Shown: positions 42,977-52,177, counted from the first letter of the stretch. The stretch: DNA of 64,000 bases from Serratia surfactantfaciens (GCF_001642805.2 NZ_CP016948.1:2480001-2544000), one strand, 5' to 3'. The notes: generated from the sequence alone by a model not told the origin. Numbers and translations are program-made.

Positions 42977-45160
42977 ATGAAACAACGGTTTTCCCCGCTC
43001 GCGCTTGCGCTGCTCGTCAGCTTTTCCGCCGATGCCTTGCTGCTGCGGCAAGGCGACGTGCAGTTTGAACTCGATCCCGCCACGCTGCGCATCACCGCAG
43101 GTGCGGTGCCGGTCAACTTGGCTCAGCCCACGCAACAGGTGGCGGACCTCACCGCGTCGCCACAGCGCGCCAGCTGGCGATGGCCGCAAAGCGCGGTCAG
43201 CGTGAGCGCCCGCCTGGAAGACGGCGATCTGCGCCTGAGCTTCCGCAGCGACCGGCCGCAAACCCTGAGCTGGTATCGTCTGCCTCCGCAGGCGGCGGCG
43301 CTGTTGCTGCCGATCGGCGAAGGCAGCCGCATTCCGCTCGACAACCCGGTCTGGCGCAACTACCTGACGACGGAAATGACGCCGCTGGATACCAACTGGG
43401 ATCTGAAACTGCCGCTGTGGAGCCAGCAACATCAGGACAAGGTCTACAGCTGGCTGATGTTGACGCCGTTCAGCAACCGGGTCACCTTCGCTTCGGAGCA
43501 GGAAAAGCTGGCGATGCGCGCCGAGCATCAGTTCAACCGCTTCAATCAACAACAGGCATTCGAGGTGCTGCTGCACGTGGGGAACACGCCGCTGTCCGGC
43601 GCCCGCCGTTACCGCGAGATTCTGCAACAAAGCGGCCAGTTCAGCAGCCTGCACGAAAAGATGAAACAGGCGCCCGAAGGCGAAAAGCTGATCGGCGCAA
43701 CCCATATCTACCTGTGGGGCGACCAGCTGCTGGCGGCGGAAGATGTCAAAGATTGGCAGGGCTTGCTGCACTACCTCGCCTCTCCCGCCGCCGAAGCGCT
43801 GCGGCAGCAGATGGATGCCGAGAGCAGGAAGTCCTTGCGGCAATTGGCGGGCAAAACGCCGGAAGGCTGGCAACAACAGCCCCTGATAGACGGCATCAAC
43901 CAGGCGCTGACGGCGCAGTTCGCGCTGGGCGCGACGCCGGATGACGCCGATTTCCTGCTGGCGCAGCAGCGCCAGGCCGCCGCAGTGCGTGAGCGGGCGC
44001 AGCAAGAGCTGGGACGCTGGTTAACCCCAGTGGACGGTTGGGGGCAAGGGCTGGCCAAACCACTGATCGATGCGCTGCGCCAGGCCGGTTTGCCGCGCCT
44101 GTGGTTGGGCACCGACAACTGGACCGCCGCCTTCCTGCACCCGCAAGCGGTGGCCGCCGCCAAAGCGGCCGGCTATCTGATCGCCAGCTACGACTCCTAT
44201 GATACTGCCATTGCGCGCGGCGTGAACGACAGCTGGCTCACCGCGCAACTGCCGACGGCGCTGCGCGAAACCTGCGCCATCGTGCGCGCCGACGGCAGCA
44301 AGAAACCCGGCTTCGGCAAACAGGGTTACTACCTTAATCCGGGCTGCGTCCTGCCCTATTCTCAACAGCGCATGCGCGAGCTGGTGCAACTGGCCGGGTT
44401 GAACAGCCTGTTTCTCGACGTGGACGGCACCGGCATGGTGTCCGATGACTATCAGCCCGACCACCCGACCGGCGCAGCGCAGATGGCCGAGGCGCGCAAC
44501 GCCCGGCTGGCCTGGTTCAGCGCCACCCTTAAGTTGCCGCTCGGCTCGGAGGACGGCAACGCGGTGACCGCCCGCAGCCTGATGTTCGCCCACGGCATGG
44601 AAACCTGGGGATTCGGCTGGGGCGATAAACAGATGAATCAGGATAAGTCCTCGCCCTATTATCTCGGTGCCTGGTGGCCCAACACCCAACCGGCGTTTTT
44701 CTTCCGCCCCGCCAGAGTGAAACAGCCCTACCGCACGGTCGAATTCGATCCGCGTTATCGCCTGCCGCTCTACCAGGCCGTTTTCCACGATGCGATCGTC
44801 AGCAGCCACCATTGGAATTACGACAATCTGAAGTTCAGCGACGTTCAGACCAGCCGTAGCCTGCTCAGCCAGCTGTATAACACTGCGCCGATGTTCCATC
44901 TGAGCCGCGCCACCCTGGCGGCACGCTTGCCGGCGATCAAACGCGCCGATGCCGCTTTCCGGCCGCTGCATCAGGCTCTGTGGGACAAAGCGCTGACCGA
45001 CTTCCGCTGGCTCGATCGGGACGGCTGGGTGCAACAGACGACCTTCAGCGACGGCTCGACGCTGACCGCCAACTTTGGCGAGCGGCCTTTCGCCGGCATA
45101 GCGGCCCACAGTCTGCGTGCCAAACTGGCCGACGGCCGCACGCTCGACGTTGCCCCTTAG
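42977..45160 (+). CDS. Exported glycoside hydrolase related to GH101/GH129
   Basis: A 727-residue protein with a short signal peptide (KQRFSPLALALLVSFSADA). After a beta-rich N-terminal region come GARRYREILQQSG, KLIGATHIYLWGDQ and LPRLWLGTDNWTAAF. Next is SLFLDVDGTGMVSDDYQPDHP, whose Asp residues fall where the GH101/GH129 nucleophile is expected, and then ARSLMFAHGMETWGFGWGDKQMN. Members release O-linked sugars such as alpha-GalNAc from mucin-type glycans. AAGGA precedes the start. It is a lone gene. The family call is from overall pattern; the substrate is not established. Confidence 0.65.
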   Translation: MKQRFSPLALALLVSFSADALLLRQGDVQFELDPATLRITAGAVPVNLAQPTQQVADLTASPQRASWRWPQSAVSVSARLEDGDLRLSFRSDRPQTLSWYRLPPQAAALLLPIGEGSRIPLDNPVWRNYLTTEMTPLDTNWDLKLPLWSQQHQDKVYSWLMLTPFSNRVTFASEQEKLAMRAEHQFNRFNQQQAFEVLLHVGNTPLSGARRYREILQQSGQFSSLHEKMKQAPEGEKLIGATHIYLWGDQLLAAEDVKDWQGLLHYLASPAAEALRQQMDAESRKSLRQLAGKTPEGWQQQPLIDGINQALTAQFALGATPDDADFLLAQQRQAAAVRERAQQELGRWLTPVDGWGQGLAKPLIDALRQAGLPRLWLGTDNWTAAFLHPQAVAAAKAAGYLIASYDSYDTAIARGVNDSWLTAQLPTALRETCAIVRADGSKKPGFGKQGYYLNPGCVLPYSQQRMRELVQLAGLNSLFLDVDGTGMVSDDYQPDHPTGAAQMAEARNARLAWFSATLKLPLGSEDGNAVTARSLMFAHGMETWGFGWGDKQMNQDKSSPYYLGAWWPNTQPAFFFRPARVKQPYRTVEFDPRYRLPLYQAVFHDAIVSSHHWNYDNLKFSDVQTSRSLLSQLYNTAPMFHLSRATLAARLPAIKRADAAFRPLHQALWDKALTDFRWLDRDGWVQQTTFSDGSTLTANFGERPFAGIAAHSLRAKLADGRTLDVAP

Positions 45161-45221
45161 CAAGGTCGCCGGTGGTGGGCTACGCTAGGCTATATTTCCG
45201 ACGACACGCAAGGAGCGGCCG

Positions 45222-46607
45222 ATGACGCCTCTTATTCACACTCTGCTCGACGACATTTGGCAAAGCCTGGGGCAATGCCCCGCGCCCGTCGACCGGCTCA
45301 CCGTCAGCGGCGCCGGCGCATTGCCTTCGGCGTTTCCCGTCACCGAATTGGCCACCGCCGCCTGGGGCGCCGCCGGATTGGCCTGCGGCGAATTGCTGCG
45401 CCGTGAGGCTGCCGACGCACCGCAGGCCTGGATCGATCAACGCCTGGCCTCATTCTGGTTCGGCTGGACGCTGCGTCCGTTGGGTTGGACGCTGCCTGCG
45501 GCGTGGGACGCGCTGGCCGGCGACTATGCCACGGCGGATGGCTGGATACGCCTGCATACCAATGCGCCGCACCATCGGCGAGCGGTGGAACAGGTGCTGG
45601 GCGCGGCATCGGATAAAGGCTCGCTGGCGGCGCGCGTGCTGAGCTGGAAAAAAAGCGAACTGGAACAGGCGGTCATCGAGGCCGGCGGCTGCGCGGCCCA
45701 AATGCGTTCGGCGGCCGACTGGCGCCAGCATATTCAGGGCAAGAGCGTGGCGCTCGAACCGTTGATCCACACCTCGCTGCAGCCGGAAGCGCCGCCGCCG
45801 GGTTGGGCGCTGCCCGCCGCCCGGCCGCTGCACGGCGTACGGGTGCTGGATCTGACGCGCATTCTCGCCGGGCCAATCGCCACGCGTTTTCTCGCCGGTT
45901 TGGGCGCCGACGTGCTGCGCATCGATCCTTACGGTTGGGATGAACCCGGCGTCGAGCATGAGGTGATGCTGGGCAAGCGCAGCGCGCGCCTCAACCTGGG
46001 CAATGCGCACGATCGCCATACGTTTGAACACCTGCTGAAGAACGCCGACGTGATTGTGCACGGCTACCGCGCCGGTGCGCTGGAGAAGCTGGGCTATGGC
46101 ACGGAGGAAAGGCGCGCGCTGGCGCCGGGCCTGATCGACGTCTGCCTGAATGCCTACGGCTGGAGCGGGCCGTGGCGCACCCGGCGCGGTTTCGACAGTC
46201 TGGTGCAGATGAGCTGCGGGCTGGCGGAGGCAGGCATGGTTTGGCGCAGCGCCAGTATGCCGGTGCCGCTGCCGGTACAGGCTCTGGACCACGCCACCGG
46301 CTATTTGATGGCGGCAGCGGTATTGACCGGTATGGCGCAGCGCATGAAAAACGGTGCCGGCTACCACGCCCGGTTGTCGCTGGCGCGCACGGCGCAACTG
46401 CTGTTGGCGCATCCGCATCCGACGCATTATCGGCCGGAACCGCTGGCGCCTGCCGGCCCCGCCGACGAGAATCCGGAAACGGAACTGACTTACTGGGGCG
46501 CCGCGCAACGCCTGCGCGCGCCGTTAAGCCTGCAGGGCACCGCACTGCAATGGGCGCTGCCGGCGACCACGCTCGGCGCCTCGCAGCCGGAGTGGCTGCG
46601 CCGTTAA
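45222..46607 (+). CDS. CaiB/BaiF-type (family III) CoA transferase
   Basis: A 461-residue protein. LHGVRVLDLTRILAGPIATRFLAGLGADVLRIDP (from about residue 204) is the start signature of family III CoA-transferases, followed by KRSARLNL, ADVIVHGYR, GLIDVCLNAYGWSGPW. Unusually, the segment before it (about 80-180; DGWIRLHTNAPHHR, LEQAVIEAGGCAAQMRSAADWRQH) looks like the part that normally comes after, so the domain order seems swapped. The active-site Asp expected around the middle could not be assigned with certainty. Substrate unknown; no beta-oxidation genes adjoin. It is convergent with the LysR gene, overlapping its stop. Confidence 0.8.
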   Translation: MTPLIHTLLDDIWQSLGQCPAPVDRLTVSGAGALPSAFPVTELATAAWGAAGLACGELLRREAADAPQAWIDQRLASFWFGWTLRPLGWTLPAAWDALAGDYATADGWIRLHTNAPHHRRAVEQVLGAASDKGSLAARVLSWKKSELEQAVIEAGGCAAQMRSAADWRQHIQGKSVALEPLIHTSLQPEAPPPGWALPAARPLHGVRVLDLTRILAGPIATRFLAGLGADVLRIDPYGWDEPGVEHEVMLGKRSARLNLGNAHDRHTFEHLLKNADVIVHGYRAGALEKLGYGTEERRALAPGLIDVCLNAYGWSGPWRTRRGFDSLVQMSCGLAEAGMVWRSASMPVPLPVQALDHATGYLMAAAVLTGMAQRMKNGAGYHARLSLARTAQLLLAHPHPTHYRPEPLAPAGPADENPETELTYWGAAQRLRAPLSLQGTALQWALPATTLGASQPEWLRR

Positions 46608-47479
46608 ACCGCCGCCAGCTGCTGCTGCAGCCACTGCAGCAAACGTGTCACCGCCGGGGTCAGCCCGGCGGTCTGCGGCCACGCCAGATAAACGTCGTCA
46701 TCGCTCAGGCGGCATGGCGCGGCCAGCGCCACCAGCCTCCCCGCGTCGATCGCGTCCTGTACCAGCAGCTTTTTCGCCAGCGCGATGCCGAATCCTTGTT
46801 CCGCTGCGCGAATCAATAATCCGGCATCGTTGAACAGCGCCTGTTGCCGCCCGCACAACGAGCGCCCCTGTGCGTTGAACCAGTCGCGCCAGGGGCTGAC
46901 GTCGTGCTCCAGCAACGGCATATCCCCGCCGCTCTCGAATGCCTCCCGCCACTGCCGCGCCATGTCCGGTGAAGCGACCGGCAGCACATCACCCGCCGCG
47001 ATGCGCTGCGCCTGCAGCCCCGGCCAATGCCCGCCGCCGATGCGGATCGCCGCATCGAAGCCGCGCTGCGACAGATCCTGTAGCGTCAATGAGGCATCGA
47101 TATCGAGCGCAATATCGGCGCAGGTCTGATTAAAGGCCGGCAAACGCGGCAACAGCCAGTAATGGGCAAAAGACGGCAACACGCTGATGCGCAGCGTCTG
47201 GCGTGCCGCCGCACGTCGGGCGCGGGCCACGCCCTGCTGCAGCGCCTGCAGCGCCGGTTCCACCGCCGCCAGCAACTCTCGCCCGGCCGCATTCAAACGC
47301 AGCCCGCGCCCGCGCCGTTCAAACAGCGGGTAGCCGACCGCCTGCTCCAGCTGCTGAATTTGCTGGCTCACCGCCCCATGCGTCAAATGCACCTGCTGCG
47401 CCGTGGCACGCAAATTTTCCAACCGGGCGGCGATCGCAAAAGTCGGCAAGACATGCAGGGGAAGACGTTCATTCATCAT
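46604..47479 (-). CDS. LysR-family regulator (GcvA-like)
   Basis: A 291-residue LysR protein. Its helix-turn-helix ENLRATAQQVHLTHGAVSQQIQQLEQAVGYPLFERRGRGLRL is GcvA-like. The periplasmic-binding-like effector domain covers about 90-290. It diverges from the PLP-decarboxylase gene 101 bases away and may control it. MM at the start leaves two possible initiation codons, neither with a good ribosome site. Confidence 0.9.
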   Translation of the reverse strand: MMNERLPLHVLPTFAIAARLENLRATAQQVHLTHGAVSQQIQQLEQAVGYPLFERRGRGLRLNAAGRELLAAVEPALQALQQGVARARRAAARQTLRISVLPSFAHYWLLPRLPAFNQTCADIALDIDASLTLQDLSQRGFDAAIRIGGGHWPGLQAQRIAAGDVLPVASPDMARQWREAFESGGDMPLLEHDVSPWRDWFNAQGRSLCGRQQALFNDAGLLIRAAEQGFGIALAKKLLVQDAIDAGRLVALAAPCRLSDDDVYLAWPQTAGLTPAVTRLLQWLQQQLAAV

Positions 47480-47580
47480 TGGTTAACCAGGCTATCCAAA
47501 AAGGGTATTTTTTATCGATTTTGGCCGACAGGCAAATGTTCTATGTTTACCTGACCATTCCTGACGCTTTCGGAGCCGCC

Positions 47581-48996
47581 ATGCACCCACGTTTACAACA
47601 GGATCTCGCTCAGTTTCCGCAGATCCTCGACTACACCCGCCAGCTGGCGGAGGACTTTCTGGCTGGGCTGCAACAGCGCTCGGTCTGCCCGCCGCTCGCG
47701 CACCAGCAGCTGCAGCCGGGTGATGACCGATTAGCAGAAAACGGCGCCGGCGCCCTGGCGGCGCTGGATGACTTCTGGCAGAAGTATCAGGCCGGCATTT
47801 CCGCCAGCGCCGGCCCGCGTTATTTCGGCTTCGTCACCGGCGGCGGTACCCCGGCGGCGGTCGCCGCGGACTGGCTGGTTAGTGTGACAGACCAAAATAG
47901 CCTGCTCAGCCATGATACCATCGCAGCCACGATTGAACTGGCGGCCGTGACGCAGTTGAAATCCCTGCTGGGCCTGCCGGAAGCGTTCAACGGCAGCCTG
48001 GTCAGCGGCGCCACCATGGCCAATTTCGCCGGGCTGGCCATTGGCCGACAGTGGCTGGGCCAACGACACGGTGTCGATGTCGCCCAACAGGGCCTGGCGG
48101 CACTGGGCCCCATCCGGGTATTGGCGGCCAATCCACACTCCAGCAGCGTGAAGGCGCTCAGCATGCTCGGCATCGGCCGCGAAGCGTTGACGACCGTCGC
48201 CAGCCTGCCGAAGTCTGAAGCCATGGATATGGAAGCACTGGAGCGGCAGCTCGCCGCTGGCGAAGGCCGGCCCACGTTGGTGCTCGCCAGCGCCGGCACG
48301 GTCAACACCGTCGCTTTCGACGATCTGCCGCGTCTGCTGGCGCTGCGGGAGCGTTATCCGTTTTGGCTGCATGTCGATGCGGCCTTCGGCGGCGTGGCGG
48401 CCTGCTCGCCGCTATACGCCCCAAGGCTCGAGGGCTGGCAACATGCGAATTCCATCACCGTCGATGCCCACAAATGGCTGAACGTGCCTTACGACAGCGC
48501 GATCCAATTTACCCGCCATCTGGATCTACAGATGCAGGTGTTTCAGAACCATTCGGCCTACCTGGAGGCGCCGACGCTGCGGCCAGACAACTACCTGCAT
48601 CTGACGCCGGAAAACTCGCGCCGCTTTCGCGCCCTGCCGCTCTGGCTGACGCTGAAAGCCTATGGCCGCAGCGGTATCCGGGATATCGTCGAGCGCAACG
48701 TCCAACTGGCGCAGGCGCTGGGGGCGGCGTTAGCGGCAGACGAGGGGTTCCACCTGCTGGCACCGGTGAATTTGAACGTGGTGTGCTTTGCGCTCAGCCA
48801 TCCGCAAGGTGAGCGCGAGGCGGCGCGCGATCGCTTTCTCGAGCGCCTTAATCGGCATGGCGTAGTGCGCTGCACCCCGACCACCTATAACCATCAGCCG
48901 GGGATCCGCGCCGCGTTGGTCAACTGGATGACGCAGGAGCAGGACATCCAATTGGCGCTGGACTCGTTGCGCCATTGCCTGGCGGAGACGGCTTAG
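47581..48996 (+). CDS. Pyridoxal-phosphate-dependent decarboxylase (group II)
   Basis: A 471-residue enzyme. The PLP lysine is in SITVDAHKWLNVPYD (about residue 300) and the Asp that holds the pyridine ring is in WLHVDAAFGGVA. GFVTGGGTPAAVAADWL and VSGATMANFAGLAIGRQWL fill the N-terminal half. The fold is that of aromatic amino-acid, glutamate and diaminobutyrate decarboxylases. The exact amino acid is not clear. GGAG precedes 47581; the frame is open far upstream only by chance in high-GC DNA. Likely controlled by the divergent LysR protein. The stop overlaps that of the GNAT gene. Confidence 0.85.
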   Translation: MHPRLQQDLAQFPQILDYTRQLAEDFLAGLQQRSVCPPLAHQQLQPGDDRLAENGAGALAALDDFWQKYQAGISASAGPRYFGFVTGGGTPAAVAADWLVSVTDQNSLLSHDTIAATIELAAVTQLKSLLGLPEAFNGSLVSGATMANFAGLAIGRQWLGQRHGVDVAQQGLAALGPIRVLAANPHSSSVKALSMLGIGREALTTVASLPKSEAMDMEALERQLAAGEGRPTLVLASAGTVNTVAFDDLPRLLALRERYPFWLHVDAAFGGVAACSPLYAPRLEGWQHANSITVDAHKWLNVPYDSAIQFTRHLDLQMQVFQNHSAYLEAPTLRPDNYLHLTPENSRRFRALPLWLTLKAYGRSGIRDIVERNVQLAQALGAALAADEGFHLLAPVNLNVVCFALSHPQGEREAARDRFLERLNRHGVVRCTPTTYNHQPGIRAALVNWMTQEQDIQLALDSLRHCLAETA

Positions 48997-49712
48997 GCGC
49001 CCGGCAGGTCACCGAGGTGAAAGGTCTGCAAACGCCGCTCTTGCCGCCCGTCATCACCGATATTGTCCGGCGACAGCCAGGCGGTAAACGCCGCGCGCAG
49101 CGGCGGCCACTCTCCGTCGATGATCGACAGCCAGTCGGTGTCGCGCGTGCGCCCTTTGACGACAATCGCCTGGCGGAAAGTGCCCTCGTAACGAAAGCCA
49201 AAACGCTCGGCGGCCTGGCGTGAGGGCAGATTGAGGTTATCGCACTTCCATTCGCAGCGCCGGTAGCCAAGATCGTCGAACAGATGCCGCAGCATCAGGA
49301 AGATCGCTTCGCTGCCGAGGGCGCTGCGCTTCATCAACGGCGACCAGTTGATGGTTCCCAGCTCTGCCACACCGTTGGCGGGATCGACGCGCAAAAAGGC
49401 GCAGGTTCCCACCGCGCGCCCGTTCTCCTGCTCGATCACCACCATCGTGTTTCTGTCGGCGCTGGTTGCCTGGGCCTGGAGATAGCGCTGGAAATCCTCG
49501 CGCGTCTGCGGCCGTTCCCAGAACAGATAGGTCCAGTCGCTATCGTCTTCGGCGGTTTGATAAGCGCGATAGAGTTCATCGCCCCAGCGATCGATGTTCA
49601 GCGGTTCCAGACGGCAAAACCGTCCTTGCAGTAACGTCTGTCCGGGCATGCCTGCCGGCTGCCAATGGGGAAGAGCGTCGCCTATCGGCTGCCCGTACGG
49701 ATTCCGTCTCAT
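48993..49712 (-). CDS. GNAT-family N-acetyltransferase (RimJ/RimL type)
   Basis: A 239-residue acetyltransferase with LLQGRFCRLEPL at the start of the domain, VGTCAFLRVDPANGVAELGTINWSP and the acetyl-CoA region MLRHLFDDLGYRRCEWKCDNLNLPSRQAAERFGFRYEGTFRQ. It is of the larger subfamily found near yeast-type stress proteins; the substrate is unknown. AGGA precedes the start at 49712; an in-frame codon 33 bases upstream lacks one. Confidence 0.85.
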   Translation of the reverse strand: MRRNPYGQPIGDALPHWQPAGMPGQTLLQGRFCRLEPLNIDRWGDELYRAYQTAEDDSDWTYLFWERPQTREDFQRYLQAQATSADRNTMVVIEQENGRAVGTCAFLRVDPANGVAELGTINWSPLMKRSALGSEAIFLMLRHLFDDLGYRRCEWKCDNLNLPSRQAAERFGFRYEGTFRQAIVVKGRTRDTDWLSIIDGEWPPLRAAFTAWLSPDNIGDDGRQERRLQTFHLGDLPGA

Positions 49713-50443
49713 CGCGGCGTCCTGTTTTTGAAAGGGAAAAAGCAAGTTAAAACCAACTCAGGCCAGAGACAACTCCGACCTGCTTTTTGGCGCAGGTTTG
49801 CCAGAAAGCGGCACAACTGTTTAGAGAAATAACTCAATTCCCGTTTAGCATTCACAGAAATGATTTCAGCTGAAATAAATATCCATATAACTCATTGTAA
49901 AACGGTGATTTATGGCAACAATTAAGCTACACATTTCAGCAATAACGTTAACTTTTGTTTGCCGTTATGATACAAAATGAAGTGATTGTCATTCTCAAAA
50001 ATACTGTCACACTAGATAATTGATTGATTTTAAACCATAAAAAACCAACTGCGCAAAGTGAGTTGTTTTTGAGCATTCAAAAAGCCCGCTGAAAAGCTTC
50101 AAAAAAACAACACATGAATTTTTTTTAAGACTTTTCCTAGCAAACTAAAATTTTGTTTCGTGACATGATGGGCAGAATCCCGGCGAGAGATGCCGCCAGG
50201 CACGGGCGCCAAGTACAAATCAGGCCTATCATATTGAAGCGGAGCCGTCAGTGGAACGCTCTGACTTAAGCTAAACTTATAGATTCATGTGATTAATAAG
50301 TTTAGTATGAAAATATCATTGAGTGCCGTCGCGTTTATTGATAGAACACTCGCTACACTGAATTATTGTTTCATTTTGCCTTTCGGCTTTTTAGGCTTTT
50401 TCTCATATTACCGCAGTAAAACGGATTTAAGTGGGGGTGCGAT
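49713..50443. other. Long AT-rich regulatory region upstream of rcsA
   Basis: 730 bases with a very low GC content for this genome and no convincing gene; a 67-codon frame at 50289 lacks a ribosome site. The AT-richness suggests H-NS silencing, as known for E. coli rcsA. A GC-rich island at about 50165-50212 is a possible structured RNA element. An RcsAB-like box lies at 50126. Confidence 0.6.
50126..50139 (+). promoter_or_regulatory. RcsAB-box-like site
   Basis: TAAGACTTTTCCTA matches the RcsAB consensus TAAGAATATTCCTA at 12 of 14 positions, about 300 bases before the rcsA start. It predicts autoactivation of rcsA. Confidence 0.7.
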
Positions 50444-51073
50444 ATGCCAACGATCATCATGGATTCATGTAGCTATACCAGATTGGGATTAACCGACTAT
50501 CTGACTTCGCACGGCGTGAAGAAACGCCATATTAATGCCATTGAGGATATTGACAGCCTGCATGAAAAATGCAGTAAGTTGAATCCCAGTTTGGTGTTTA
50601 TTAACGAGGACTGCTTCATCCACGAAGCAAACGCCACCGAGCGAATAAAACGGGTGATATCACTGCACCCGGATACGTTATTCTTTATCTTTATGGCCAT
50701 TACCAACGTACATTTCGACGATTACTTATATGTTCGCAAGAATGTCATCATATCGTCAAAATCCATCAAACCAGAGACTATGAATCAGCTACTTAGTCAC
50801 TATCTCGAGAAAAAGTCCCTTCGGGTGGAGAAGTCCTCCCTGGATCAAACGCCGGTCACGTTGAGCCAGACCGAATCGAACATGTTACGCATGTGGATGT
50901 CCGGTCAAGGTACCATCCAGATATCAGACCAGATGCAAATAAAAGCTAAAACGGTCTCTTCACACAAGGGAAACATCAAGCGGAAAATAAAAACGCACAA
51001 CAAGCAAATCATATACCACGTTGTTCGTTTGACTGACACGCTGACCAGTGGAATATTTGTCAATAGCCGTTAA
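50444..51073 (+). CDS. rcsA: Capsule regulator RcsA
   Basis: A 209-residue LuxR-type auxiliary regulator very close to E. coli Rcs[21 protein letters not shown] at the N-terminus, [12 protein letters not shown], and the nearly invariant C-terminal helix-turn-helix ([41 protein letters not shown]). There is no phosphorylatable receiver Asp pattern, as expected. RcsA joins RcsB to activate capsule or colanic-acid genes and repress flagella; it is a Lon substrate. GGGGGTG precedes the start. Confidence 0.96.
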   Translation: MPTIIMDSCSYTRLGLTDYLTSHGVKKRHINAIEDIDSLHEKCSKLNPSLVFINEDCFIHEANATERIKRVISLHPDTLFFIFMAITNVHFDDYLYVRKNVIISSKSIKPETMNQLLSHYLEKKSLRVEKSSLDQTPVTLSQTESNMLRMWMSGQGTIQISDQMQIKAKTVSSHKGNIKRKIKTHNKQIIYHVVRLTDTLTSGIFVNSR

Positions 51074-51166
51074 ACATACAGAGAATGCCCCCCACTCTGT
51101 TTTGGCCGTCGTTAAATATCCGGTGATAATGTAATCCGGGTGTCAAGCGTCGGAAACGCCAAAAGA

Positions 51167-51210
51167 ATACCTGCTGCGTTATCCCCCGCTAGCGCAACGG
51201 GTATTTTTTT
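51167..51210 (+). terminator. Rho-independent terminator after rcsA
   Basis: ATACC (51167-51171) and GGTAT (51200-51204), with inner TGCG/CGCA (51175-51178, 51193-51196), then a run of T to 51210. Confidence 0.75.
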
Positions 51211-51238
51211 ACATAGATAAAATAAATCCTACCGTAAC

Positions 51239-51264
51239 GAAATAGTCTCAAAATAGACTATTTC
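51239..51264. terminator. Perfect inverted repeat between rcsA and dsrB
   Basis: GAAATAGTCT (51239-51248) and AGACTATTTC (51255-51264), 10-bp stem, 6-base loop. Placed to end dsrB transcription from the right; the T run is weak. Confidence 0.5.
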
Positions 51265-51292
51265 ACAAGTTGATTAATGAGATTACCCGAAG

Positions 51293-51493
51293 TCACTGCC
51301 CGCGTTCGCGGTGCGGCTCCACAAAGGTGCCGTCGCGGCTATCTATTTCATTAAAGAACCACACGCCCGCCGGATAATCCTCAAGGGAAACCAGATACAT
51401 GGTGCCCTCGTTGAACACCTCTACGGCCAGGATGACGCCTTCCCGCCGTGGGCCGCCGTCTGTTTTTACCGTCACGCGATCGTTAACCTGCAT
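51293..51493 (-). CDS. dsrB: DsrB protein
   Basis: A 66-residue protein matching E. coli DsrB through most of its length: [52 protein letters not shown]. Its function is unknown; it is a small beta-rich cytosolic protein. The gene neighbours rcsA as in E. coli. The second ATG is used because GGGGGA then has normal spacing. I did not find a recognisable DsrA small RNA between it and rcsA. Confidence 0.92.
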   Translation of the reverse strand: MQVNDRVTVKTDGGPRREGVILAVEVFNEGTMYLVSLEDYPAGVWFFNEIDSRDGTFVEPHRERGQ

Positions 51494-51715
51494 ACCTTCC
51501 CCCATTATTTGCGATTGGCGTCAGTGTATTACAAAACGCAGGGAGAACACACCGCCCTGTCCTGCCACACTCTGCTATCAGCGTAGCAGCCATCAGGATT
51601 TTTCACTTCCTTAACATTTTGGCCGCAGAATCTTAAGCTGGCCCCGCGTAACCTGTCCGTAGGCGTTTCCCCCCCAGAGAAGCGCTCGCAAATGAAGAAG
51701 TAACAAGGAACTTTT

Positions 51716-51741
51716 GCCCGCTGACTTGCGGGCTTTTTTTT
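51716..51741 (+). terminator. Strong terminator on the plus strand with no gene before it
   Basis: GCCCGC (51716-51721) and GCGGGC (51728-51733), 6-base loop, then eight T. The 51494-51812 gap has no plus-strand gene ahead of it, so it may end an unannotated small RNA. Confidence 0.75.
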
Positions 51742-51769
51742 GCCCTGCGCCAAATTACAGGCATAAAAA

Positions 51770-51787
51770 AACCCGCCGCAGCGGGTT
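51770..51787 (-). terminator. Terminator of cspC
   Basis: AACCCGC (51770-51776) and GCGGGTT (51781-51787), 4-base loop. On the minus strand it is followed by a run of T. It ends the cold-shock gene 25 bases upstream. Confidence 0.88.
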
Positions 51788-51812
51788 CTTTTCAATCAGC
51801 GGTAAACGCCAA

Positions 51813-52025
51813 TTAGATAGCGGTAACGTTAGCCGCAGATGGACCTTTCGCACCGTTCTCGATAGAGAACTGTACGTTCTGGCCTTCAGCCAGGGTCTTG
51901 AAGCCTTGATCCTGGATAGCAGAGAAGTGTACGAATACGTCTTTGCTGCCGTCTGCTGGGGTGATGAAACCAAAACCTTTAGCTTCGTTGAACCACTTCA
52001 CTTGACCTTTGATCATGTTGGACAT
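51813..52025 (-). CDS. cspC: Cold-shock-like RNA chaperone CspC/CspE
   Basis: A 70-residue CspA-family protein with both RNA-binding motifs, KGFGFITP and DVFVHFSAI, and the ending AANVTAI, closest to CspC as I recall it. It binds single-stranded RNA and modulates stability and antitermination. AAGGA precedes the ATG at 52025. An untranslated leader of perhaps 150 or more bases is likely, and a relic resembling yobF, the gene that precedes cspC in E. coli, may lie within it. Confidence 0.93.
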   Translation of the reverse strand: MSNMIKGQVKWFNEAKGFGFITPADGSKDVFVHFSAIQDQGFKTLAEGQNVQFSIENGAKGPSAANVTAI

Positions 52026-52078
52026 GTCTAATTTCCTTCAATAATAATGTAAGCCGCCATGGGCGAGATAGCCGGTCA

Positions 52079-52177
52079 TCAGTTACTTATGGAGGCACTG
52101 GAAAGGAAATTCGTCAGAGAAGGGCTATCCGGGATAACGCTTTAAATTTGAACTACTTTACTCAAAATGTCGTGCAT
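52079..52177 (-). pseudogene. Possible yobF relic with an in-frame stop
   Basis: Read on the minus strand, the frame gives MHDILSKVVQI, a TAA, then 20 more residues ending FLSSASISN. Laid ungapped against E. coli YobF as I remember it (MCGIFSKEVLSK... ISASSSN), the ILSK and SAS.SN positions coincide, and the stop replaces a Lys codon by one base change. It precedes cspC as yobF does in E. coli. No good ribosome site is visible. Low confidence. The rest of the 52026-52401 gap is leader and promoter. Confidence 0.35.

Noticed and set aside
50289..50492. 67-codon frame before rcsA with a hydrophobic stretch
   Set aside because: No ribosome site, lies in AT-rich promoter DNA and overlaps the rcsA start.
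51074..51292. DsrA small RNA between rcsA and dsrB
   Set aside because: The known DsrA sequence features are not recognisable; only terminator-like structures are seen.
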